A stretch of DNA of 64,000 bases from Candidatus Thiobius zoothamnicola (GCA_030826945.1 JAPQLC010000005.1:62001-126000), one strand, 5' to 3'; shown: positions 6,971 to 16,592, counted from the first letter of the stretch. Notes: a model not told the origin generated them from the sequence alone. Made by a program: numbers and translations.

Positions 6971-9517
6971 TTAGCGGACGGTTGTTGAATCTGAAACCAA
7001 ATTGTTGCGTGAGGCGACGTAGGCATCGAGCGCTTGCAAAGTGGCTGGCCAGGCTGTTTGAAAGGCTTGCATGGCTTTGCGCGCGGTATCTGGCCATAAT
7101 GATGGGTCTATGTGCTGGCTTTGGTCCGCCAACGTTTGCATTTGAATCAGTCCCAGATAAGCGCTTGATCCTTTCAAGGCATGCGCGTGATGTGTGAAGT
7201 CCTGTAAATTATCTTCCGTTATGGCGAGCTGCATCCCAGTGAGCCGTTCACGCGTATCTTGCACATAAGAATTGTACAGATTGTCTTGGTACGCTTTTGA
7301 GGCATTCAAGTTAAATGCGGATTCAATCGCTTTTGTATCAACCAGCTTATTCTGGTTTTCAACTGGCGTTTTTTCGGATTGAGGGGAATGAGTTGGCGAG
7401 TGCGGCATGGCTTTACGCTCAAGCGTGTTGGCGATGCAATCAAAAAGCGCGGCTGACTTGATCGGCTTGGTCAGATAATGTTTGATGCCCACTTGCGCCA
7501 CCCGCTCCCGCGTTGTTTCATCAATGTTCGCGGTTAGCAGGATGAAAGGTGGGATGTCGTCAGGTGATGTTTCAGCCTGGTAAATTTGGAAAGCGTCAAT
7601 GCCGTCTATTTTCGGCATACATAAATCGGAGATGATTAAATCCCATTTTTGAGTTTTCAGTTGTTGCAGTAATTGTTCTCCATCACTGACGATGGTCGGA
7701 TGCAAACCGACGTTGTTGAGCATGGCTCTTAATACAGTTGCATTGGTTTCGTGGTCTTCGGCGACCAATATGGCGAGATTTTGGTATATCGGCTTGGAAT
7801 GATGCTGTTCAACCGCGTTATCCGTGTCGCTGTTTGATAAGGCGCTGCTGTGGATCGCATTAAAAAGGTGGACGTAATTGATCGGGTTTTGAGGGTTAAA
7901 CAGGTAATATCTTTCAAACTCATGAAATCGTTTTATCGTCGGCTTCTCGGCGATCTCAATCAAAGAAGCCGGTGAAGCATAGTCCATGTCGGTGAATTGG
8001 CGTAACAGCGCTTTTAATGCGTGCTGGTCGAATTGATCTGGATTGATCATCAAGGCACCATCAATGCGTTGGTCTTCCGTACGTTGTTCACGCAAAAATT
8101 GTGTCACTCTTGGCAAATCGCTTTCCAGCCGGTAAGAAAGGCCCCACTGTTCGAATCGCGTTTGCAGATTTGACCCAATTGGATTGGGGCTGAACACCAG
8201 CCAATAGGTGTCTGCAAGTTTATTGTTTTGTTGGTCCTGACCATCCAAGGTGAAAGGGAGATTAATTTTAAAGACCGATCCTTTATTCAAGGTGCTTTTA
8301 ACAGACAAAGTGCCTTCCATTTGGTCAATCAATCGTTTTGAGATGCTGACCCCTAGCCCGGTGCCACCATATTTTCTTGTCGTACTGACGTCACCTTGCG
8401 CGAATGGTTTGAAGATCCGGTCGATGGTTGCGCGATCCATCCCGATTCCAGTATCGGCAATCAGGAAAGAAACTTGTTGTCTTTGGCCATCATTTTTCCG
8501 GCATTGGATTTTTATATGAATATATCCACTTTCTGTGAATTTAATCGCATTGCCCAGGATATTGGTCAGGATTTGTCGAACCCGGTGTGGGTCACCAATG
8601 AGCTGATATTGCAGATTTAAATCGAAATGCACGATGAGAGAGAGGTTTTTTTTACGGGCCTCCAGCCGGAAAGATTCGACGCAACTGTTGACGATGTGGT
8701 GTAAATCAAAGGGTGCTTCTTCCAGCGTCAATCCATCGGATTCCAGTTTTGACGTATCCAAAATATCATTGATGGTTTTCAGCAGGTGCTGGCCGGAATC
8801 CAATATGCGCCCTGCGTAATTAGCCGCTTCTCTTTTTAGCTTTAGTGAAATCAGTAACTCGCTCAGTCCGATGATGGCGTTGAGCGGCGTACGTAATTCG
8901 TGAGTGACTTGGGCCAGAAATTCACTTTTCGCTTTATTCGCCTTTTCAGCGCGTTGTTTGGCTTTTTGCTCCCGGTAAAGTAAAACGGCGATGTAGGGAG
9001 GCAATATCACCAAGGAAATCAACATACTTATCCACATGGGAAAGTTTGTTTGCCAGAAAGAACTGAGCAAGTAGACGGCGATGAAACCGCACAAGGCCAG
9101 GATGGCGGAGCCGACCAGATAAGGGATGCCGAAACGGAAGCCATTGCCGAAAGCGACCCAGAGATAAATCGCGAACAAAGGAACGGCGATTTCCCCTGTG
9201 GTGATTAATGCCGCTGTGAGAAAGCCGTTGTCCATGAGCATGCCGGATATACGTCGATAGTGGACCCAAGGCTTTTGCAGGTTGATCAGGACGACGCTAT
9301 GCAAAAGTAACGATGACAAGCCATAGGCGATGGCCAGTTCAATGATTAAATCCATTTGCTGATCACCGCCAGCATCACCCGTGTAATTAAATATCAGGTA
9401 ATAACTGAACAAGAAAAAGGCCACCACCACCCTTATCATGCTTTGCTCAAATTCTGGACGGTTTGAGGCTTTTGCCTGTTGGTGGGAAAAGTTAAGACCG
9501 GATAGTAATTTTCTCAT
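6971..9517 (-). CDS. RpfC-like hybrid sensor histidine kinase with receiver and HPt domains
   Basis: An 848-residue hybrid kinase. Residues ~25-185 form five to seven membrane helices, followed by a short coiled coil and a DHp helix with HELRTPL (His206). The ATPase domain has GNAIKFTESG, DTGIGMD and GGTGLGVSISKRL. A receiver domain with phosphoacceptor Asp631 (SDLCMPKIDG) and a C-terminal HPt domain with His779 (HALKGSSAYLGL) follow. The N-terminal layout and the kinase-receiver-HPt order resemble RpfC, the DSF quorum-signal sensor of Xanthomonas. No rpfF synthase or rpfG partner is nearby, so the ligand is unknown. Between the kinase and REC domains (~450-580) is a degenerate receiver-like segment. 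Confidence 0.85.
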   Translation of the reverse strand: MRKLLSGLNFSHQQAKASNRPEFEQSMIRVVVAFFLFSYYLIFNYTGDAGGDQQMDLIIELAIAYGLSSLLLHSVVLINLQKPWVHYRRISGMLMDNGFLTAALITTGEIAVPLFAIYLWVAFGNGFRFGIPYLVGSAILALCGFIAVYLLSSFWQTNFPMWISMLISLVILPPYIAVLLYREQKAKQRAEKANKAKSEFLAQVTHELRTPLNAIIGLSELLISLKLKREAANYAGRILDSGQHLLKTINDILDTSKLESDGLTLEEAPFDLHHIVNSCVESFRLEARKKNLSLIVHFDLNLQYQLIGDPHRVRQILTNILGNAIKFTESGYIHIKIQCRKNDGQRQQVSFLIADTGIGMDRATIDRIFKPFAQGDVSTTRKYGGTGLGVSISKRLIDQMEGTLSVKSTLNKGSVFKINLPFTLDGQDQQNNKLADTYWLVFSPNPIGSNLQTRFEQWGLSYRLESDLPRVTQFLREQRTEDQRIDGALMINPDQFDQHALKALLRQFTDMDYASPASLIEIAEKPTIKRFHEFERYYLFNPQNPINYVHLFNAIHSSALSNSDTDNAVEQHHSKPIYQNLAILVAEDHETNATVLRAMLNNVGLHPTIVSDGEQLLQQLKTQKWDLIISDLCMPKIDGIDAFQIYQAETSPDDIPPFILLTANIDETTRERVAQVGIKHYLTKPIKSAALFDCIANTLERKAMPHSPTHSPQSEKTPVENQNKLVDTKAIESAFNLNASKAYQDNLYNSYVQDTRERLTGMQLAITEDNLQDFTHHAHALKGSSAYLGLIQMQTLADQSQHIDPSLWPDTARKAMQAFQTAWPATLQALDAYVASRNNLVSDSTTVR

Positions 9518-9592
9518 CCAGGAAAACCTTGCGGATAGTGATTTTTCGACAATGGAATAAAATTCAGGGCGTGTTGACTGGGGTATACCCCG

Positions 9593-10330
9593 TTATGAAA
9601 GCGGTTGTACAAGCAATTGTTTCATTTCCATCACCGCGCGTTCCAACCCAACGAAAAGCGCGCGAGCGATAATGGCATGCCCGATATTGAACTCCATGAT
9701 TGCTTCAATCGCCGCAACCGGTTTGACATTATGGTAATGCAGACCATGTCCGGCGTTGACTTGAAGACCCAGTTGATGACCATATTCGGCTGCGTGCTGA
9801 ATCCGTGCTAAAGCATTTGCTTTCAGAACCTGATTGCTGATGTCAGCATATCGTCCGGTATGAATTTCCACGACTGGCGCCTGGATCTCAGCAGCGGCTT
9901 CCAATTGCTGGTCTTCAGCATCAATAAACAGAGACACTCGTATCCCGGCTTCGGATAATGCCGCACAGTAATCCCGTAGGCGACTGATTTGATTGGCCGC
10001 ATCCAGACCACCCTCAGTGGTTAATTCCTGACGACGCTCTGGCACGAGACAGCAATCCGTGGGTTGAATTTCGCAAGCTATTTGCTGCATTTCCGGCGTG
10101 GCGGCCATTTCCAGATTCATGCGGGTTTGCAGGCACTCGGCCAGTAAGCGCACGTCACGATCCTGAATATGCCGTCGATCTTCACGTAAGTGTAAAGTAA
10201 TGAGGTCGGCACCCGCCTGTTCAGCGATTAACGCCGCTTGGATGACTTCAGGATAGCGTGTGCCGCGTGCTTGACGAATGGTTGCAATATGATCAATGTT
10301 GACGCCCAACAGGCGAGAGCTGGTTCTCAT
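9593..10330 (-). CDS. pdxJ: Pyridoxine 5'-phosphate synthase
   Basis: A 245-residue TIM-barrel enzyme starting [18 protein letters not shown] after a short leader. It has the substrate-binding [15 protein letters not shown] segment and the closing [12 protein letters not shown] segment. PdxJ condenses 1-deoxyxylulose 5-phosphate with 3-amino-1-hydroxyacetone 1-phosphate in the DXP-dependent vitamin B6 pathway. Length and motifs are normal. Unusually, it is not next to recO, era or acpS, its common neighbours in this class. It diverges from the FAD oxidoreductase gene. Confidence 0.97.
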   Translation of the reverse strand: MRTSSRLLGVNIDHIATIRQARGTRYPEVIQAALIAEQAGADLITLHLREDRRHIQDRDVRLLAECLQTRMNLEMAATPEMQQIACEIQPTDCCLVPERRQELTTEGGLDAANQISRLRDYCAALSEAGIRVSLFIDAEDQQLEAAAEIQAPVVEIHTGRYADISNQVLKANALARIQHAAEYGHQLGLQVNAGHGLHYHNVKPVAAIEAIMEFNIGHAIIARALFVGLERAVMEMKQLLVQPLS

Positions 10331-10382
10331 AGGGGAGTGTCGCTAAGGTGTACCGGGCGTTTATGTTAGCAATAAAACCTGA

Positions 10383-11450
10383 TTGGTTTTTCTCAGATTG
10401 AATTACGATTTCATCATTATCGGTCAAGGCCTGGCAGGGAGTTTGCTGGCCTGGCGACTCATTGAGCGCCAGCAAAAGGTATTGGTGATGGATGACCGTC
10501 GTCGTACAGCGTCGTCAATGGTCGCTGCCGGGATGGTGAACCCAATGGCGGGCATGCGTTTTAACTGCCATCCGCGTATGGATGATTGGCTAAATGCCGC
10601 CATGGTGTTTTATCAGTCACTGGAGCGTTTTTCAGGCAAGCGCTATTGGCACCCGTTAAATATGCAAAGATTGTTTCGTTCCAGAGAACAAAGGCGTTTT
10701 TATACGCGCCGGTTGGATGAAAAAATCTGTCAAAGATATTTGGGGCCTGAGTTAGATCAAACGGATGTGCCGAATCTTGTGCAAGCACCTTATGGCGGTT
10801 TTTGGCAATATCAAACTGGCTATGTGGATATACCCTCGCTTTTATTGGATATTGGCCACTGGCTCACACAACGCAAGGCGTTATTAGAACAGGTTTGCGA
10901 TTACCAGCAGATTAAACTATCAGATCGCCATGTCAGCTATGGGGATATACGCGCGAAATTCCTCATATTTTGTGAAGGCTATCGAATGCAGGCTAACCCA
11001 TGGTTCAAAGCATTGCCTTTACAGCCGGATAAAGGCGAAATACTCACCTTGACGAGTAATGAGAACCTTTGTAAAACAATCATTAACAGTGCCCATTGGC
11101 TGGTTCCACTACGCAATGGCGATTATCGTTTTGGCGCAACCCATCAGCATCAGGGCATTGATAATCAGCCAACCCGACAAGGGGAAAAAGATTTACGACA
11201 AGGCTTGGATGCGCTATTGACGTCATCTGAGGGTTTACGCATCAAGTCGCATTTGGCTGGTGTGCGTCCCGCCACCCGTGATCGTCATCCTTTCATCGGC
11301 GTGCATGCCACGCATTGGCGATTAGGTCTTTTCAACGGGTTTGGCGCTCGTGGGGCTTTAACCATCCCCTGGTATAGTCAACGTCTCGTCAATTATTGGC
11401 TTGATAGCGTTGATTTACCGGCGGAAGCCAATATCGAACGTTGTATATGA
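10383..11450 (+). CDS. FAD-dependent oxidoreductase of the DAO type, MnmC(o)-like
   Basis: A 355-residue protein with a TTG start (a second TTG at 10398 is possible; no strong Shine-Dalgarno for either). The Rossmann motif is YDFIIIGQGLAGSLLAWRL. The C-terminal block AGVRPATRDRHPFIG plus LFNGFGARGALTIPW is the pattern also found in the oxidase half of MnmC, which removes the carboxymethyl group from cmnm5s2U34 of tRNA. The gene overlaps an MnmM-type tRNA methyltransferase by four bases (ATGA). Together they could perform the two steps of MnmC. The DAO superfamily is broad, so an unrelated amine oxidase is possible. Confidence 0.7.
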   Translation: MVFLRLNYDFIIIGQGLAGSLLAWRLIERQQKVLVMDDRRRTASSMVAAGMVNPMAGMRFNCHPRMDDWLNAAMVFYQSLERFSGKRYWHPLNMQRLFRSREQRRFYTRRLDEKICQRYLGPELDQTDVPNLVQAPYGGFWQYQTGYVDIPSLLLDIGHWLTQRKALLEQVCDYQQIKLSDRHVSYGDIRAKFLIFCEGYRMQANPWFKALPLQPDKGEILTLTSNENLCKTIINSAHWLVPLRNGDYRFGATHQHQGIDNQPTRQGEKDLRQGLDALLTSSEGLRIKSHLAGVRPATRDRHPFIGVHATHWRLGLFNGFGARGALTIPWYSQRLVNYWLDSVDLPAEANIERCI

Positions 11451-12007
11451 ATCACCAACCACTGACCCAGATCGCCCACAGCAAAATTGCGCGCCAATTA
11501 CATTCTGGTGACTGGGTGATTGACGCAACAGCAGGCAATGGACATGACACCGTATTTCTGGCGGAGAACGTCGGCACTGCAGGGCATGTGTATGCTTTCG
11601 ATATCCAGACTCAGGCGATAAAAGCCACAGCATCCCGTTTATCGGCGGTGCATTTGCAGGAGCGGGTGACTTTATGCCACAACAGCCACGGGGCGATACA
11701 GGCACATACGCCATCAATTTGGCATGGCGCTGTGGCGGTTATTATGTTCAATCTGGGGTATTTACCACATAGTGATAAATCCATGATCACGCGACCTGAT
11801 GCGACCATCCCGGCGCTTGAGCAGAGTCTCTGTTTGCTTAAGCCGGGTGGGATATTATCAATCATAGCCTACCGATCACATGGCGGCGGACTGGATGAAA
11901 GTGAAGCCGTCATTGACTGGATCCAGTCAAAAAGACAGTTTTTCAGCCATGAGTTATACGACTCCAAAGGCCCGGTTTTGCATCTTTGCCATAAAAATTC
12001 AATTTAG
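11447..12007 (+). CDS. mnmM: MnmM/YtqB-type tRNA-wobble methyltransferase
   Basis: A 186-residue class I SAM methyltransferase of the PF06962 group. Motifs include DATAGNGHDTVFLAE (SAM binding), YAFDIQTQAI, IMFNLGYLPHSDKS and LLKPGGILSIIAYRSHGG. B. subtilis YtqB (MnmM) methylates 5-aminomethyl-2-thiouridine at tRNA position 34. The ATG at 11447 overlaps the TGA of the FAD oxidoreductase gene, so both are probably made together. Older annotations call the family 'rRNA methylase' without direct evidence. The match is strong along the full length. Confidence 0.8.
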   Translation: MNHQPLTQIAHSKIARQLHSGDWVIDATAGNGHDTVFLAENVGTAGHVYAFDIQTQAIKATASRLSAVHLQERVTLCHNSHGAIQAHTPSIWHGAVAVIMFNLGYLPHSDKSMITRPDATIPALEQSLCLLKPGGILSIIAYRSHGGGLDESEAVIDWIQSKRQFFSHELYDSKGPVLHLCHKNSI

Positions 12008-12094
12008 GACATCGGCGGGGATACCGATTTAATTCTGCAATAATTCTGTAATGTCGATACAATTCAAACTTTGCTGTATTAAGGTTATTTCATT

Positions 12095-13657
12095 ATGCCC
12101 TCAATCACGCGCGCACTGATCAGCGTATCGGATAAAACCGGCGTTGTTGAATTCGCCTATGCTTTAGCAGAAGCGGGAGTGGAAATCTTATCAACCGGCG
12201 GCACCGCCAGATTATTACGCGAAAACAGCGTGCCAGTGCTGGAAGTGGGTGATTACACCGGCTTCCCCGAAATGATGGATGGCCGATTGAAAACGCTGCA
12301 TCCGAAGATACACGGCGGCATTTTGGGACGCCGGGGTCAGGATGACGATATCATGCTGGAGCATGGCATTGGCCGCATTGATTTAGTCGCCGTTAACTTA
12401 TACCCGTTTGAACAAACCATCGCCAGACCGGATTGCGACCTGAGTTTGGCGGTTGAAAATATTGATATTGGCGGCCCGACCATGTTGCGCGCTGCTGCGA
12501 AAAACCACCAGGATGTCGCCGTTATTGTAGATCCGACGGATTACCTGCATGTACTGGATGAAATGCGTCAGATGAGCGGCGCAGTCAGCTCAGCGACATG
12601 CTATCGCCTCGCCGTCAAAACTTTTGAGCATACGGCCCGTTACGATGGAGCAATTGCTGGCTATTTAGGCTCAATGGAGCCGGAAGGCGGTAAACGTGAG
12701 TTTGCTAATACTATTAACCTGCAATACCGTCAGGCGCAAACCATGCGTTATGGCGAGAACCCCCATCAGAATGCGGCTTTCTATGTCGAAGAAGGTTATA
12801 CGGAAGCTTGCGTCGCCACCGCGAATCAATTACAGGGCAAACCGCTGTCATTCAATAATATTGCTGATACGGACGCGGCTTTGAGCTGCGTTAAACAATT
12901 TAATCAGGGACCGGCTTGCGTCATTGTCAAACATGCGAACCCATGCGGCGTCGCCTATGGCGATCATTTGCTGGACGCCTATGACCGCGCCTTCAATACG
13001 GATGCTGAATCCGCTTTTGGTGGCATCATCGCTTTTAACCAAGCACTCGATTCAGAAACGGCACAGTCTATTATTGAGCGCCAGTTTGTTGAAGTGATTA
13101 TTGCGCCTAAAGTGCATCCAGATGCCGTGCAAGTGATTGCGCAAAAGAAAAATGTGCGCTTGCTGGAATCTGGCACATGGGCTGAGAACCCTATTGACCG
13201 GTTTGATTTCAAGCGGGTGGAAGGCGGTTTGTTGATGCAAAATGTGGATCGGGCTTTATATCATGAACTCAAAGTTGTGACTCAGCGTGAGCCCAGTGAA
13301 CAAGAAATGCGGGATCTATTGTTTACTTGGCGGGTTGCCAAATTTGTTAAATCAAACGCCATTGTTTATGGCCAAGCGCAAAGGACGATTGGCATTGGCG
13401 CTGGCCAGATGAGCCGGGTGAATTCAGCGCGTATCGCCGCGATTAAAGCCGAGCACGCTGGTCTTAAAGTGGAAGGAGCCGTTATGGCTTCTGATGCCTT
13501 TTTCCCATTCCGCGACGGTATTGATAGCGCCGCCGAAGCAGGCATTGCCGCCGTTATTCAACCTGGTGGATCAATGCGGGACGAAGAAGTCATCGCTGCT
13601 GCTAACGCGCATGGCATGGCGATGGTGTTTACCGGCATGCGGCATTTCCGTCATTGA
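12095..13657 (+). CDS. purH: Bifunctional AICAR transformylase / IMP cyclohydrolase
   Basis: A 520-residue protein. The N-terminal MGS-like IMP cyclohydrolase domain (residues 1-~195) has [26 protein letters not shown] and [13 protein letters not shown]. The larger transformylase domain has [32 protein letters not shown]-like and the terminal [11 protein letters not shown]. It performs the last two steps of IMP synthesis using 10-formyl-THF. Length is normal. The following lpxA start lies 32 bases past its stop and the two may be co-transcribed. Confidence 0.98.
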   Translation: MPSITRALISVSDKTGVVEFAYALAEAGVEILSTGGTARLLRENSVPVLEVGDYTGFPEMMDGRLKTLHPKIHGGILGRRGQDDDIMLEHGIGRIDLVAVNLYPFEQTIARPDCDLSLAVENIDIGGPTMLRAAAKNHQDVAVIVDPTDYLHVLDEMRQMSGAVSSATCYRLAVKTFEHTARYDGAIAGYLGSMEPEGGKREFANTINLQYRQAQTMRYGENPHQNAAFYVEEGYTEACVATANQLQGKPLSFNNIADTDAALSCVKQFNQGPACVIVKHANPCGVAYGDHLLDAYDRAFNTDAESAFGGIIAFNQALDSETAQSIIERQFVEVIIAPKVHPDAVQVIAQKKNVRLLESGTWAENPIDRFDFKRVEGGLLMQNVDRALYHELKVVTQREPSEQEMRDLLFTWRVAKFVKSNAIVYGQAQRTIGIGAGQMSRVNSARIAAIKAEHAGLKVEGAVMASDAFFPFRDGIDSAAEAGIAAVIQPGGSMRDEEVIAAANAHGMAMVFTGMRHFRH

Positions 13658-13689
13658 AGAACGTGTTGCAAAAGACTTTCAGTATTGAA

Positions 13690-14496
13690 ATGTCAACTTT
13701 GATTCATCCAACGGCGATTGTTGCGGATAGTGCGACAATTCATCCCAGCGTTAGCATTGGCCCTTATTGCATCATTGATGAAGGTGTTGTGATTGGCGCG
13801 CACTGTGTTCTGGATTGTTATGTGCGCGTATACGCCGGGGTTGTGTTGGGCCAGCACAACCGGATTTGCCAAGGCGCGGCTATCGGTGCTGAACCACAGG
13901 ATATTGGCTACACACCGGATAAAGCCAAGCCTCTGGTGATTGGCGACCACAACCATTTTCAGGAGAACACCAGCATCAGCCGGGGGGTGAAAACGGAGCA
14001 GGGCACCTGCATCGGACATCACAATTATCTGATGCACGCCGCCCATATTGGACATGATTGCATTCTGGGCGACCACAATATCATCGCCAATAATGCGGCG
14101 ATCAGCGGCCATATCACGATTGGTGATCATGTATTTGTTTCCGGCACGGTCGCTATCCATCAATTCTGCCGGATTGGCTCTTATGCCATGATTGGCGGTT
14201 CGACTGGCGTGGTTCAGGATGTGCCGCCTTACTGTATGGTGAATGGTCAGCGAGCGCGTTATGTTGGTTTGAATCTGGTTGGTTTGAAACGACATGGCTT
14301 CAGTTCAGCGCAGCGCAATCGTATCAAGCGCGTCTACCGACTTTTGATGTCGTCCAGCATGCCGCGTCAAGAAATGCTTCAGCAACTGCGACGGCACGCT
14401 GACTCAGCAGAAGAATGGGCCATCATTCATTTTGTCGAAAATTCGGAACGTGGTTTGGTATCTGCATCAAGAATGAAAAAAAACCGTACCGATTAA
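13690..14496 (+). CDS. lpxA: UDP-N-acetylglucosamine O-acyltransferase (LpxA-type), outside the lpx cluster
   Basis: A 268-residue left-handed beta-helix protein with many hexapeptide repeats (IHPTAIVADSATIHPSVSIG onward) and the LpxA segments AHIGHDC and HQFCRIGSYAMIGG, including the histidine that aligns with catalytic His125 of E. coli. A C-terminal helical domain starts near residue 200 (LVGLKRHGFS). LpxA starts lipid A synthesis by acylating UDP-GlcNAc. In most Gram-negatives it lies with lpxD, fabZ and lpxB; here it is alone after purH, so it may be a second copy or a related acyltransferase. ATG at 13690 is chosen because homology starts at MSTLIHPTA. Confidence 0.85.
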   Translation: MSTLIHPTAIVADSATIHPSVSIGPYCIIDEGVVIGAHCVLDCYVRVYAGVVLGQHNRICQGAAIGAEPQDIGYTPDKAKPLVIGDHNHFQENTSISRGVKTEQGTCIGHHNYLMHAAHIGHDCILGDHNIIANNAAISGHITIGDHVFVSGTVAIHQFCRIGSYAMIGGSTGVVQDVPPYCMVNGQRARYVGLNLVGLKRHGFSSAQRNRIKRVYRLLMSSSMPRQEMLQQLRRHADSAEEWAIIHFVENSERGLVSASRMKKNRTD

Positions 14497-14635
14497 AACG
14501 TTTCCGTTTATTAGGTATTCTTCAACTCCCGGTTTTATCCCTTCGTCGTTTCAAGACAACCTCAACGCTTCATCTTATATACCATTGAGATAGGTTCTGG
14601 ACTGCGTCTGCCATCTTACCAATAGGGAGGAGCCT

Positions 14636-14659
14636 ATGTTAATGTCGGTATCCCTTTAA
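14636..14659 (+). other. Seven-codon mini-ORF with strong ribosome-binding site upstream of dgt
   Basis: GGGAGGAG lies just before ATGTTAATGTCGGTATCC and a stop at 14657-14659. This is the best Shine-Dalgarno in the 184-base gap between lpxA and the dGTPase gene, whose own start has only a weak AAGAA. It may be a leader peptide or a relic of a lost gene. The rest of the gap shows no clear feature. Confidence 0.25.
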
Positions 14660-14680
14660 AAATGGAACGGTATTTAAGAA

Positions 14681-15994
14681 ATGGAATTCAAGTGGCATGA
14701 ACGTCGAAACCCAGGTAAGAAAGAAATGGAGCCATTTAATGGATCGAAAGATGCAGGAGATGCGCAAAGAGATAGAGCGCGGATAATTCATTCATCCTCT
14801 TTTCGGCGTCTCCAAAACAAAACCCAAATTCTGGGGATTGGAGAGAATGATTTCTATAGGACCCGGCTTACCCATTCTCTTGAGGTTGCTCAAATAGGCT
14901 CTGGAATATGTGAATATCAACGTAATCGTGAAGACTTATCCTCAGAGATACAAAGGTGGATGCCTTCATTATTTCAAATAGAGGCCATTTGCTTAAGTCA
15001 TGATATTGGTCATCCGCCTTTTGGCCATGGTGGGGAAGTGGCGCTAAATTATTTTATGAGAAGTCACGGTGGTTTCGAGGGTAATGGCCAGACGTTAAGA
15101 ATTGTTTCACGGTTGGGGGAATATTCGAAGGATCATGGGTTGGATTTAACTCGTCGCACGATGCTTGGCTTACTCAAGTATCCTGCTATTCATAGATATA
15201 CCAATAATTATAAAATATCTGAGAATTTATCTCAGACTAATATAGATTGGGCTAAACCACCGAAATGTATCCATGATGATGAAATGGATGTCCTAGAATG
15301 GATTATATCCCCTTTCAATGATCTGGATAAAGAAAGATTCAGATCAATAGATAATTCTGGCTCAAAACATTTTAGGACGATTCATAAAAGTTTTGATACA
15401 ACTCTCATGGAATTAGCAGATGATATTGCTTATGGCGTCCATGATTTAGAAGATGCACTCGAACTTCAACTGGTGTCTGAGAAGACATGGCAGGATAATG
15501 TTGTCGATAAATTAGATCCTTATTGTGAGATTAAAGAAAGAATTTACTTCTTAAATGAGAAGTTATTCTCAAAGAAAAATAGAGAGCGAAAATTTGCTGT
15601 CAGTCAACTTGTGAATTACTTCATAAAGAACATTGATATTGATGTGAATAAGAAATTCACTCACCCTTTGCTGAGGTATCAAGCAACGATGAAGGAACCA
15701 GCAGTAAGCACTCTTGAACTGCTCAAGAAATATGTTGCTGAAGAAGTGATTCGTAAGCCAGAAGTGCAAGCATTAGAGTACAAAGGGCAGAAAATTGTGC
15801 TTAGATTATTTGAGGTATTAAGCGAAAATCCAGATAGATTGTTGCCGAAATCAACATATGCTGAATATGAGGGAAGTGGTAACAGAGCGCGGATAATATG
15901 CGATTATATTTCAGGAATGACAGATGCTTACGCAACAAAGCTTTACCATAAACTTTTTAGCCCATCTATGGGTTCAATTTTTGATCGCTTATGA
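14681..15994 (+). CDS. dgt: dGTPase (deoxyguanosinetriphosphate triphosphohydrolase), Dgt-type HD enzyme
   Basis: A 437-residue HD-domain protein. Metal-binding motifs are visible: His in RTRLTHSLEV, His-Asp in LSHDIGHPPFGH, and Asp in LADDIAYG. FRRLQNKTQ and the terminal ICDYISGMTDAYA follow the E. coli Dgt pattern; E. coli Dgt is about 505 residues. It cleaves dGTP to deoxyguanosine and triphosphate. Such enzymes can defend against phage by draining dNTPs. Codon use and base composition are clearly more AT-rich than the flanking lpxA and cyclophilin genes, and it stands alone between them, which suggests recent transfer. Confidence 0.9.
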   Translation: MEFKWHERRNPGKKEMEPFNGSKDAGDAQRDRARIIHSSSFRRLQNKTQILGIGENDFYRTRLTHSLEVAQIGSGICEYQRNREDLSSEIQRWMPSLFQIEAICLSHDIGHPPFGHGGEVALNYFMRSHGGFEGNGQTLRIVSRLGEYSKDHGLDLTRRTMLGLLKYPAIHRYTNNYKISENLSQTNIDWAKPPKCIHDDEMDVLEWIISPFNDLDKERFRSIDNSGSKHFRTIHKSFDTTLMELADDIAYGVHDLEDALELQLVSEKTWQDNVVDKLDPYCEIKERIYFLNEKLFSKKNRERKFAVSQLVNYFIKNIDIDVNKKFTHPLLRYQATMKEPAVSTLELLKKYVAEEVIRKPEVQALEYKGQKIVLRLFEVLSENPDRLLPKSTYAEYEGSGNRARIICDYISGMTDAYATKLYHKLFSPSMGSIFDRL

Positions 15995-16064
15995 GTGTGT
16001 TAATTCAGCGGCTGGAAAATGAGTTTTGATGAGTTCTGGATATGGTACCACCTTGTTTGTCGCG

Positions 16065-16087
16065 CGCTCCCGCGTCCTGCGGGAGCG
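16065..16087. terminator. Strong hairpin between convergent dgt and ppiB
   Basis: CGCTCCCGC (16065-16073) and GCGGGAGCG (16079-16087) form a perfect 9-bp stem with a 5-base loop, immediately before the ppiB stop on the opposite strand. No long T-run is present on either side. Confidence 0.55.
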
Positions 16088-16094
16088 TGACAAC

Positions 16095-16592
16095 TTATTC
16101 GGCGTCTTTAACCATAGTTGCTGACTCAACCACAATGGGTTCTACCGGTACATCAGCATGTCCTGACTGATGGCTGGTTTCGACGGTTTTCATGGTGTTC
16201 ACAATATTCATGCCTTCAATGACTTTGCCGAATACGCAATACCCCCAACCATCCTGGCCCGGATAATCTAGAAAATCATTGTTTTTCACGTTAATAAAAA
16301 ATTGGGCTGAAGCGGAATGCGGTTCGGGGGTGCGGGCCATGGCGATGCTACCAGTTTCATTTTTCAAGCCGTTATTCGCTTCATTCTTGATGGGGTCTCG
16401 CGTCGGTTTTTGCGTCATGTCCGCCATAAATCCGCCGCCTTGGATCATGAAATTATTAATCACACGATGGAAAATGGTGTTGTCATAATGGCCGTCACGG
16501 ACATATTGCTCAAAATTAGCGCAGGTTTCAGGCGCGGCCTGATAATTTAATTCGATGACGATATCGCCCATGTTGGTTTTAAACGTGATCAT
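16095..16592 (-). CDS. ppiB: Cytoplasmic cyclophilin-type peptidyl-prolyl isomerase
   Basis: A 165-residue cyclophilin without a signal peptide. Active-site segments are FHRVINNFMIQGGGF, NGLKNETGSIAMAR and SAQFFINV, and GWGYCVFGKV closes the barrel. It accelerates cis-trans isomerisation at proline bonds. Its start overlaps the stop of the upstream exported cyclophilin by four bases (ATGA), so the pair is one transcript giving a periplasmic and a cytoplasmic form. Confidence 0.95.
   Translation of the reverse strand: MITFKTNMGDIVIELNYQAAPETCANFEQYVRDGHYDNTIFHRVINNFMIQGGGFMADMTQKPTRDPIKNEANNGLKNETGSIAMARTPEPHSASAQFFINVKNNDFLDYPGQDGWGYCVFGKVIEGMNIVNTMKTVETSHQSGHADVPVEPIVVESATMVKDAE

Noticed and set aside
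13693-14295. 200-codon open frame opposite lpxA
   Set aside because: The hexapeptide-repeat coding sequence produces a regular antisense frame; no ribosome site or family match.
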